From: Siphonodentalium dalli
Taxonomy: Eukaryota > Mollusca > Scaphopoda > Gadilida > Siphonodentaliidae
Assembly: GCA_032622095.1 (NCBI GenBank)
Contig: CP136067.1
Span: 125,275,030-125,339,029 of the forward strand
Direction: 5' to 3'
DNA: 64,000 nucleotides
Shown: piece after piece, positions 38,501-51,000 of the stretch
How the letters are laid out: each line of letters opens with the position of its first letter
Numbering within the stretch: position 1 is the stretch's first letter
Program-made: the position numbers and the translations under genes
Notes under the pieces: generated by a model
Databases searched by the model: none
Told to the model about the DNA's origin: nothing
The model's input: only the letters and a program-made list of their open reading frames with translations

Positions 38501-41500
38501 GCAGAACTTATTCCTCATCCGATCATCACCAACCTTTATATGGATCTTCGGTGTGATCTCTCGATGGGTGCCTTCCGTTTTTTTCCCAAATTTTGTAAAA
38601 CAAAAATATCTGCCATTTGGCCATCTTGGATTTTACTCTTTGTATGACCAAATCCTTTAGCACCCCTTAAAGGTCACAGTTCTCATCCAAGCGTCACCAA
38701 ACTCCATATGGATCTTCGAAGTGACCTTCAGATAGTACCCTCCATTTCCCCCCAAAATTTGTTTAAAACAAACATGACCATCACCATCCATATTGGGTTT
38801 GAAATGTCAATCAATCAACATACCCTACAGCCCACATTTATTGGAGAATTGTTTTAAAACTTTAAGTGTTGTTGGTAAATAAAAGTAGGAATGCTTCTAT
38901 AATATTGATACGGAACATTGATCGGAAACGCGCAAGAAATAGGAGTAAAATAGTCATTTGAAGCAGTTTGGAGGGGTGGGTCCCTATCCCAGAATCGGAA
39001 AAAATAAAAATTAGGGGGTGGTGGGTACCCAGAGGGCGAACAAAATAAAAAAGCGCCTAGTGCCCGGATACCTTTTCCTGACCCCCTGACTATATTATGT
39101 TTAATGGGGAGACGCACGTTTTGCGTAAATCCAGCCAGAAATGGCAAGATATGTAAAAACAAGAATTTCTCTGGATATATGTGGCAAACAATTGAGTTTC
39201 TCATATCACAGAACCTAATTGTATATATAATCTGAGTAATTATGAAGAGACGATTAAAACAATGGGTTTTGATACATTTGAGAGGTTGAAAATATTATTT
39301 TGGTACCAAGAAATGCTAGAATAATTAATAAATCCAATAACCAAATATCTTATTGTCTTGTAAAATGTTATTTGGTCATTCGAAAAGCATGTGTGCCTTT
39401 AATGTCGGTGTAAGTCATTTCGTGCCTTGGCATTTTGAACTTGCTATCAGAATATTTGCTATGTGTACTACTAGTCAATGAGTATTTAGTAAAGAAAGTT
39501 GATGTGCTGTAAAATCATTTAGAATATCTGGCAAGTCTGCAGTTACATGTAACAACTTGTTTTATTTATTGTGTTAACCTACTAACCTACTTCCACTAAC
39601 TTGAGAACGACTATTGTTGTCGCACACAGCCCAGTTACACTGAATAGACACACGACAAATCGGCGACCAAATCTGAAATGAATGAAACCCAAACATGCAG
39701 ACAAATCGGCGACAAAATTTCAAATGGATGAAACCGAAAATTCAGAAAAAATGGCCACAAAATCTCAAATGGATGCAGAGTAACATGTAACAATAACTAG
39801 TGAACTATTATTATGGAGATCTGACGAATTGTCCTTTGAAATAAATACTCAAATATTTATGGCAACTCAGAAAGTTTCAATAATCAGTAATCGCTTTCAA
39901 TGGCTCTTTCCTTAATATACTCCAAAACCACTGCAATTTTGAACCTGGTAAACAATACCAACATGCTCTTGAATTCCACAACGTAGGTCGTCGTGTCGAT
40001 AGACCACTGTCGATGTTCACATGGTTATGTTCTCGTTATATGGTTCATAATTATTATATCATTATGCGTTTTATGTCCTTGGAAGTAGTTATTATATAGT
40101 TGTTTCTTTGAAATTAATTGTTATTATTAATCTAATTAACTATTATTAAGATAATATAATGTTTTGGCTTACAAGGCCAATGTATATATTGTTAAGCAAC
40201 TCATTGAATTGTATATGCTAATATCAGCTGAATATGATCCCTATGGGAGACCATTGTGAAAACAAAGTTTTTAATTGCCGTTGTATGTATGACGGGACGT
40301 TGTACGTATAGACGTTGCCCACATGTTCCGAACGACAAAGTGATATACCAAAAGTAGTGAACACAATGCTCGTTACCTCCACACATTGTGGATAGTTCTG
40401 CCTATTTATAGCGATTACATGTTGACAAAAATAACTGACATCGATAAGCAGTAACACCGTGGGAAAATATAGTTGTAAGTTGACATGTTAATAACAAAAC
40501 ATTAGTTATACTTTCATAAATATGTAATGGTATGTGACATCGGTGATATTATGTGACATGAATTTCAATAGCTTTTTATACAATTTCACAATTTCCTCAG
40601 GTTTCATATTCCTCCTCTAGGTAAAAGTACTAATGTGAGAGCTACTAAAGTGACAGCTATCCGATGAATGCAACAAGCCAGATTTCCGAATAAATTCTGA
40701 AAAATTACCCATAATTATGATGTGGTTAAGAAGTCGAGTATTAAGGGAATTACTGTGCGTGTGTATTTTATATTCTACCTTTGCATCAGGATACTTGCGA
40801 TGGGTGAAGCTGGTAAGGACGTAGCGCCACTCAAGATCAGATTAATGTATATGTTGCCAGCCAGCTCGGGCAACCCAAAGGCTATTCCATACCAACATGT
40901 TCCAAGGGCGAAACTGAAACAGATATTATCGATGTGTTCACATCATATGCGACTCGAGATGATGCCATGATTCTTTACTCCTTCTACGGCCGTGGCAGGG
41001 ATGGGGTAATTTCGTTTTAATTGGCTGTAATTAATTACCTTTTCTCAAGTCATTAATCGTAATTTAGAATTGGACCATTTATCAATTAATGTAAGAAAAT
41101 AAATATACATTAAATTCAATTACATTTTCAATTACACCCATTTACTTTCCAAAACAATCATGATTATTATTTAATGTGGACACAATAAGCTATTTTATAT
41201 TTATTGGTGATGTTTCATGTATTTGTGCACTAGAATATACCATGTTTTACGTGTATTTATGTAATTCAAATATTTTGTTGTATTTTCTTACATTCATTGC
41301 ACTAATTCATGCTATTCACAATAACAATCACTAGAACACTTAGACATTCTTTGTATGTTTATTTTAATTATATATCCAAAACAATGGAGATAACACTAGT
41401 GCTTATATGATAATCGTCTATTGAAATCCTGATTAGAATTAAAGATACGGGCGTCGTTGGTGGTGGGTATGCTGTTAAAATATCCAGCTCCGTCAAAATC

Positions 41501-44500
41501 CGCCATAAACAGAAAGAATAGTAAAATATAGACATACCTTATCTTATCTTATATCAATCAGAAATATGGCGTAAAATGTATGTTATTGTCAAATATGTAA
41601 ACAAAAGCAAAAAACGATACAGAACCTGGCTTTTGTTTATATCCGATATAGTAAACATACACAGCGTTATTTGTTACTGTTTTCCTGATATGGAAAAAAT
41701 AAAGAGCGTTTATATCATTTGTGTGTGATTAACCAACAACATTGCGCTGTGTTTACAGTGTTATGTAAACAGAAACAAAACGTCTGTAACATGAGCAGGT
41801 TTTTGTTTACGTACACCGTCGTACGTCGAGCCGACAATATACTATTTACACGCTGATTATGTTTGGCGTATGAACAAAACTATATATATTTTAATATTTC
41901 TTTCGTTGATGGCGATTTGAACAAATATGAATATTTCCGCAACGAACGCCGCTCGTGCCTTTAAATGCAAATTAATCTCGTGTGAATGTAATAGATAACA
42001 TACCGGCTAATTATGTCTACAGTGTACATAGCATCATCTTTGGAAAGTTTAGCTCTATTGGCTGATATTCCGTTCTCGAGCGGGTGACAAATATCGATGT
42101 CTCCAGAGAAGAAGGGCAACAACTGTTCTGTTATCCGATTATACCACAGAAAAAAGCATTGCCATCCACACGCACGATGTTGCACTGAGTCACGAGTGTT
42201 TTCTTTTCCGATTATGTATATTTTCAGTAACTACTTATCGTCATATAGGATTCCTGTTCCATAAACGGTAGTCAAGCCATTAAGCGTTTGATAATCAGCG
42301 TTTATTTACGATCATTTTGGTGGTTAAATCGTCAATATCGGTCAATGCAATGTACACCAATAAGCCATATACATGTAGGTATGTTATCGCATTCTGCAAT
42401 GTGGCCTATTCAATTTCGTCTTGTACGCGGAATTTACTCGCGATGTTCATTTCATAACAGTTTTCCCCGAAAGCTATTGGCAAGTTAATTGTCGATTTCA
42501 TTAATGTACATTCATATGTGTCAGTGATGCAAAATACATGGCGACCCTCACACAAAATACTTCTATGATCACATTGCAGACATCGCGGAGCGGTCCGATT
42601 GCATGGATAAGCGTACAGTACAATTCATTGGCGACAAACGTATATATGCATTACGTTGTCTATCAGCAAATATGTATAACCAACCAACCTTAAGGGAACC
42701 ACTCTTTCAATCTTGCACCATAATGTCGACACGAACATATTGAATCACCGAGATGTTTCGATGTAAATGTACATAATAATGCTTGTCCGATAAAAGTATC
42801 AACTTAAAAGTTCGAATATTAGTGTTCACTAAATATATGCAAATTAGCTAACACCACAACTGGTGTGTTTTGCGAATCCGTGGGGTATAAAAGATCTATG
42901 ATTTTAGTACGTCGTAGTGATGTGAAATAGAATAGTTACTGGATAGTGTGTGTTTGGAGATATTCTTGCAATATAACACCAAGCGGGCGACAAAAACAAT
43001 GTCTCCCGGCTCAGCGGGCGACAGTGTGATTTGTCGCCAGGCACGTGACAGGACATGGGCCAATCAGAAAATAAGTGGAAAATAAGGAGAAAGGTAACAA
43101 TTAGTTATGTCGCCCGCTGATTTTTTGTTTTTCAGCATTATGAGTCTACTTGGACAAAGAAGTATGTGACATAAACTTGTGCTCAGGTGACAATCTTTGA
43201 TATTTAAACAACATGTTTTCTACATAGGAATTTTTGTCAATAATACCAGTTAACCTTAATTTAAATGAACATGTATGGTAAAATGAGATATATGGAATCC
43301 TATTAGGGCCACTTGCTAATGGCGCTTTCGACGCGCGTCGAAAGCGACAAAAAGTGCGCCATTAGTAACGCGCCGAAAGCGCCGAAAGCGACAAAATATG
43401 CGCCGTTACGGCGCACTATTGGTCGCTTTCGGCGCACTTTTTGTCGCTTTCGGCGCTTTCGGCGCGCGCGCCGAAAGCGACAAAATGTGCGATATTAGCG
43501 CATGTTTCGGCGCGTTACTAATGGCGCGCACCGGAAGCGACAAAAAGTGCGCCATTAGGGTATGTTTCGGCGCGCGCCGAAAGCGCCGAAAGCGACAAAA
43601 TGTGCGCTGTAACGGCGCACTTTTTGTCGCTTTCGGCGCACTTTTTGTCGCTTTCGGAGCTTTCGGCGCTTTCGGCGCGTTATTAATGGCGCACTTTTTG
43701 TCGCTTTCGGCGCGCGCCGAAAGCGCCATTAGCAAGTGGCCCTAATAGGATTCCATAGAGATATATTACTGTTCATTTCTTTGAACAAATTATTTTGCAG
43801 TAACTAATCTTTTCTTAAAATCTGCTTCCTGCTCTATAGTTATTATTGGGATACGGTACACTAAAAACGGCCATTAATTTTATGGGACCAACTCCTTATA
43901 TACTCAAAAGAATATTTGCAAAACATGAATGAATTTGAGTCATGGATTAGTGCAAAAATAAACACATCTGCTCTATGAACGATACAAACTGTATGGTAAT
44001 TATAACGAAATGTCAGTTTATGAGTCGAGTAATAATTCATTCATTTGTCAGAATTTGTTGTTCTTTATTTTTTATGTTCTTCTTACTTTTATAACGCTGT
44101 TATAGTTCTACGTTTTTGTTGATACGTCTTATGTTTGCAACTGTATTTTATGGTTAACATTCAAGCGTTAATTCAAACTGTTATTTATTTATTTAAATAC
44201 AAAAATGATATATTTAATTACGTGTATATACACGACGGTAGCGGTCGGAGCAGCGTGACGAGGGTGGTGAACTTTGTATTGCAGCTTGTGTCAGAACTTA
44301 TATGTATGTGTACAGGTTTCAGAACATTTTCAAAACTTGCTTACCATTCAGATCCTGTTTAGCAGGTGACAGTGACACATTTAATAGATGTTTTCTTCGT
44401 CCATGTTAGTTTAGGGCATGCTACTACTTCTTGGTCTTAAAAGGGAACTGTACACTAAATCCGACCATTTACGGGTCCATCTCCTTATATACTCTACAGA

Positions 44501-47500
44501 ATAATTATATGCAGCACAAGAATGAAATTGAGACATGGATTAGTACAAAATACACTCATGTGGTCTATGAACGACACAAATACCATGATAGTTATAATGA
44601 AAATAAGTGTATTGCTCAAGTCATTTAGTACACAACACCCCTTTAAGGAATCCGGGCTTCTTTTACATTATATGTTAGGACACACACTCATCCCATAAAG
44701 TCTCTATCGCATGATTGTCGTGGGGTATTTACACAACAAACCTGATGAACATGCAGACCAAAAGCTTCTTTAAAATCACCCAAGACATCAAATCGAGGTA
44801 GGTATACGTCCGCTTGGTCTCTCCGGTCGTCTGGCTTTGTACAATAGCATGAAATATTCCGTCCAGTGGTGGGCATTTCTTTCCATTCATCCGTGAAATT
44901 CGCTTGACGATGGCCTCTGCCTCTTTTGTCCTTGATTGAGTCACCAACCATCGTAAACTCTCTGGAACAAAGCTGTTAGGGCTTCAATACGATATTGCCT
45001 AACTGACTATCATCGGACGTAATAAATAAACTCGGCAACAACAGTTACTGTCGTGGAAGTAAAAGCAAATATTAACAACATAGTTTTGTCTCAAAGTTGA
45101 TATACTTGCTCAGTTAATGGAAATTGTTATATATCGGTCGTCTTCTGCGACTCTCATGCCTTTTTGTACACAGTGTAGCACTCCCAAGTTTCCTTTTCAC
45201 TAAGTAACAGCTCTTAAACAGTATCAAAACTAATTGTACATGTTAATGTACTGTGACATTATTGTCTCGAAGAATAAACTCTTCATGCACGAACCTGAAA
45301 ATTCAAACTCAAATGGCCTGTAAAACTGGGCTACTCTACCTATAAAATTCGTGCCAATGTATGGCAAACATTTCTAGTAATGCATGTGCTTTGTACACGG
45401 GGGCCTACTGTTATTGAATTGAATTCCTCCATTTATTTGGGAAATTAAATGGGTGCCATGATCCGACAACCTGTAAAACACATAGGGCCTACTGATATCA
45501 TATGATATTATGCTTTGTCTTGTGTGGTTATACACACATGCGAGCCAACTAGCATGCACCATTATCTCAACCATATATTTCGGAAGAGATGTGTGTACTA
45601 TGCTATAACACGCTATCATGGGATGAACATATATCACCAGATGCCGACACATTTGTGTACCATACACATTGACCTGACAGTATTCACTATATATACAATT
45701 TATATATAAACGATATGTCAAAACATCTACAAAACAAAACAACTGAAATGTTGGGTCTATTCACACAACCTACAAACTAAAAGCTTCGCCAAATTTCGAA
45801 ATCTCTGCGACATATTCTCCACAAAGGATAGCGACGATACGTTGAATTATTCCCACAGCACAGTGGAAGATTATGCAATTAATAAACATAATTAATTCTA
45901 TCAATTGCCAAGCTACGTGTCTCTCGCAAATGTGACCCACCATAACAGACTACGTAATCTAACTGGATGGTACCCATAAGAAACAGATTCCGTCTTACTC
46001 AAGCAGGAATTTGATATTCCATAACTGCAACATTGACGGGCGTTAAGTTAAAACAAACGCGGCAATCTATACTGACACAACAGTTATAAGATAATCTCGT
46101 ATAAATGGATCTCACCATTGCAAGCAAATCACGAATAGTGATTAATTACTGACTCCAGCAGGAGCAAAGGTATCAAATCTCGCATCATTAAAGCTGCATG
46201 TCGCATCACATGTGTTAATTGCTCATTAACAAGACAGGAAGAAACTGGTTCTTTCCAGATTACAGGTCGCATTCAATGTATAAATCCTAAAGCAAACTTA
46301 TAGAATTCACACTAAACGCGACTACATTAGAAGGCGCTGTCCCAGAGACAGGTCATGCCAGTAATATACAAATACAAAATAATTCCGCATATAAAAAGCA
46401 CAACATAGGCATGTATTATGCTGGATCAAATTACGATTGCTTACATCACTAACTCAAAGTGCAAAACTTGGGTGTGGTACCACTGCTCTAATAACATAAT
46501 CAACACAAGTCACTTGATCTAAATTCGATGGACTCTATAAATTCCATGCTCAGAATACTCAATAAAGTGGCATATAATATGCTGAATTATAAAATTGGCA
46601 CATATCGTCATGCAGGACCATGGAAATGGTGCTAATGGCTTGGACAAATCTTGCCAATCACATTTAAAATAGCCACATATTATGCCAATCTATTTAGCAC
46701 GCCGTTCCCTGATGAAATTCCACGTTATCATTATAATACTATAGCGGACAAGTGAATCGAAACATATGCTCAATCTAAATTATGACTATCCGAGCGATGT
46801 AGGAACATGAAACGCGGACCACTAGACTGTTGCTAGATTGTTTGGTATATTCCACAACCTATAAATTGAAATTTATTCAATAAAAGTAAGCATGTACACG
46901 AGCAGTCACGGAGCTAAAATGAATTACAACTTCTCTCTATAGGCGTGCGTGGAAGAGAATCTCAAATATCGGTCGGGAATATAAAAGTAATCTAAGATGG
47001 CTTTGTCTCAACGTTCAGTCATAATGATTGGTCAAGCCAGGAGGCAACGGACATGTGTCCATACTGATTGGTCAAGCCAGGAGGCAATGGACATGTGCCC
47101 ATAATGATTGGTCAAGCAAGGAGACAAATGACATGTGCCCATAATGATTGGTCAAGCTATGAGACAATGGACATGTGCCCATACTGATTATAACTCACGA
47201 TGATACACAGGCTTCTTATTACCTTAAGGATTCCAATTTCCCTTTAGGAATAATTTTATCATACACGTGCTATAAAGAGTCACAGATGATCAATAACTTT
47301 ACAGCTGAAATACAATCTCCTTTTGGACACTTTATTAAGAAGAGATAATGTTTCCTGAAATTACAAACTAAATTATTTTAACATATTCACGGCTGACTAC
47401 TGTTATGGGACACAGTTACATCGGCCATTTCCGCTTCGCTAAGACATAACGATATTTCCTAACGAAGCAGAAATGACCGAGTCGTTGAGAATACCGTCAC

Positions 47501-47982
47501 CGTACTACAATACACACCAGGAGTAGATCCCGAAAAACGACAACTTACAAGAACGCCACCATAAGATATGGAACGCATATGGCTGCTGTCGTAAAACATA
47601 TATGTCGGTAATCCTCGAGGGCGTAAGCCAGAAAACCAAAGACCGTCTCGCCGACGACCCAGAATGGAATCATTGTTATCAAATATCTGTACTGTCTGCC
47701 AGTGAATTCAATCGGAAGTATGAAGTCTGTGGTAGAGAGTCCTCCAATGGCTAGTCCAGTGAAGAACCTGCATGGAGGGATTGCATGTATTACAGGCACA
47801 CGTGATATTCGCAATGGATACACCTGAACACAATTGTGAAACAAATTATGAAAGACGGTAAAACCATCACCACCGAGAAAAACATATATGTAGTAACTTT
47901 GTCCTTATGTTCGATCAATTTGTCATTCCGGCTGTCATCTTGGATAACGAGACTTCGCATGAACTTTGTGCGAAGTATATTT

Positions 47983-48021
<39 letters not shown>

Positions 48022-51000
48022 AACCACAACCGCTATGTTTCATATTGTTCCCACATGTACATTACCTAGACCACACCGTATTACCGATCCGGATTACCAC
48101 CGGTCACGATGCGGATCACTACCGGCTGTTTTGACAAAAGCGTGCCACGTGGCATCATTGTAGTTGGATCATTTTCGCCCTACATTCTGTGGAAGGTGTG
48201 AATTTTTTCTCCCTTCGTGTAACTGGGCTAGCGGAGGACGCCGATAAATCTGATAAGTATACAATATATGTTCACTTATTCTTATATTTGCAACGCATGT
48301 TTACCATTGTGTTTCATTATTTCGAGCAGTAGCTGATATGGATGGTTCATGTTTTATTTCTTTATGCGGTATTCTCGTGGTACGAAAAGATAGACCATTT
48401 ACTAAGTCATTCGCCTAATGTACACGTTTGTATGTTCGATTTGTGGCCATCTGGGACGTTTTGAACATAGATACCCATGAAATGAACGGGTACGGATCTG
48501 TGCCGGCAGGTGATGCGGATGTGTACACAAAATAGTGAACGGTGCCGATCCGCATCCTGTTTTTTGGAACCCATGAGTATGGAAATCGATACTACGCGTT
48601 TAATTTACATTCAACTTGACAAACCATATTGCCATTTTGTACAGTTATGGACATTCTTGTATACGCAACAGAAATAAGAGAAAATTCCATGCATTTGCAT
48701 CATGTATTGTGCCAATGAAGATAAATAATGGGCCACGTGCAACTAGATCCTAGTAACATATGCTACCTCTAAGGTTATCGTAGGCGATTATTTTATATTT
48801 TCTTGGCGTGGCCATTTTCTAATGTATGTAAGAAAGACAGCGGCAACAAACTTTCTGTGGGTTACATTCAGATATATAATATAATTAACGTTTTAGTCGA
48901 CCTACCGTTACACAAATTGCCACTTTCAGCCGGTAGTGATCCGCATCGTGACCGGTGGTAATCCGGATCGGTAATACGGTGTGTAGACTATACCCGATGC
49001 CAACAAGAGCTGGTAATTATCTTAACAGTAACTGGGTAGTTTTAAAAATAAGTGTAGAATTGTTTCTCTTCTATGTTATGCCCCGTGTCAATGCATTCTC
49101 TTATATATGCGAGTCGACCATAGGTCGCCTCGCATATATAAGAGAATGCATTGGCCTAAACAAATTCTTTTTTTTAACACTTTTCTTACATTCTTTAACA
49201 ATTTCATATTTTGTTCTTACATTTTTTAACAATTTTTATAATATTTTTCTACATTCTTTGACAATTTTATCATTTTTAATATGTGTTAAGCCAATCCATT
49301 CTCTTATATATGCGAGGCGACCTATGGTCGACTCGCATATATAAGAGAATGCATTGGCACAGGGCCGTTCTATTGGGCAAATTTCTGTTTCTGGTAGTTT
49401 ACAATATTAGTGGATTCGTTTTATCATTTTGCTGCCATCCAAAGTCGAAAACACATTCAGGATCGGTTACGTATCGTTTTTCCGAACACCCATAACTCCG
49501 AAGGTCCGATTCTCCGAAGGTCAGATTCTCCGACGCCCCGATTCTCCGAAAGCCCATAACTGCGAAGTCCCGATTCTCTCTAAATCCCATAACTCCGACA
49601 GGAAATCCCTCCTAGGCATTCAAATATTCACAGTGTTCCTGCCCAGGGGAGCCCCCGGACCAACGATTGGGGGCGACCCCTCCCATGTATGCGCTCCCCA
49701 AATCAGGCCTTCGTGATATGCTTTCGGCATATCATATGCATGATATATCCCCCACATATCCCCCACATATGCTAATTAATGTGCACCCCTAAATAAAAAC
49801 CCTGGCTCCGCCACTGGTGTGCACCGGGTATATTATAACGAAACGCTGCAAGAATGTCAGAGTATAGCCTAACATGCACAGGGGCGACAAGTTCTTCCCC
49901 GTTCACCCCTGTACATTTTACTCTGGCATCTCATGGGCCAACGTAACGTTATAGTATCTGGTGTATATAGTCAGTGGCGGGCCAGGATTCCCATTTAGGT
50001 GGGGGCAGTAGGAAAAGTTTGAATATTTTGATGCCCCATGAACGATTTCCGGGCGTTTACATGACATTGGACATGTTTTGGTAGGGGCCCATATTGTCTG
50101 AAATAGCAAGTAGAGGTTTAATGGGGGCAGTGGGAATTTTGGGACCCATTGGCTTCGCCACTGGACTGTACACTATTTAGTAAACGATAATACCCCGATA
50201 AAACAAAATCTTCGGAAAATCGGACCTTCGGAGAATCGGATCTTCGGAGTTATGGGCCGTCGGAGAATCGGGCCTTCGGAGTTATAGGTCTTCGGAGTTA
50301 AAGTTCTTCGGGGAATCGGCCCTTCGGAGTTATGGGCTTTCGGAGAATAGGATCTTCGGAGTTATGGGCCGTCGGAGAATCGGGTCTTCGTAGTTATGGG
50401 CCGTCGGAAAATCGGGTCTTCGGAGTTGTGGGCCGTCGGAGAATCGGGTCTTCGTAGTTGTGGGCCTTCTTAGTAATAGGTCTTCGGAAAACCGGTCTGA
50501 CACCTCAGGATCAGTGTCATTATATAAATTTTAATATGATGTAATTGAGGTGGGCTGCCCAGAACCTTGTACGAAAACAAAACATCATTAGCCTTTATCA
50601 AAATTATTTAAAATTAGTACCAGTATCAGGGGGGGGTCTGGAAAAAAATTGCACATATAAGGCCCAAAATTCCTCTAAACTTTTGGGGACCCACCCCCCG
50701 TTTCTCATATTTTTATCAAAATTTCATAGGTTATTTTTAGCCGTTCTTCAATAACTGTGTTAACTGCCTTACTAATTGGTAAACACAGATCAGAAAAACG
50801 AAAAATATACTGTATTTCCATGTGTTTCCTGGTGTTTTCAGTATTAAGCATTGTGTAGGTACACTATATATGTCACAAATTGCCCTAGACCCCATTATAG
50901 CCTTAATATATCGAGTGTGTTGTGTCTGATAGAGAACACTGGCCAGTGTAAATAGTGGTAAACAGGTCAGGGGTTCCACAATTATATCTGCATGATCAAA

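Noticed and set aside
41961-42185. An extra SLC22 exon in the 74-codon minus-strand frame
   Set aside because: The translation has no SLC22 pattern, and exons 4 and 5 join perfectly without it.
43398-43745. Frames of 109-115 codons on both strands, Ala/Lys/Phe-rich
   Set aside because: Produced by the iterated inverted word of the CpG-dense foldback element; both strands are open because the sequence is palindromic.
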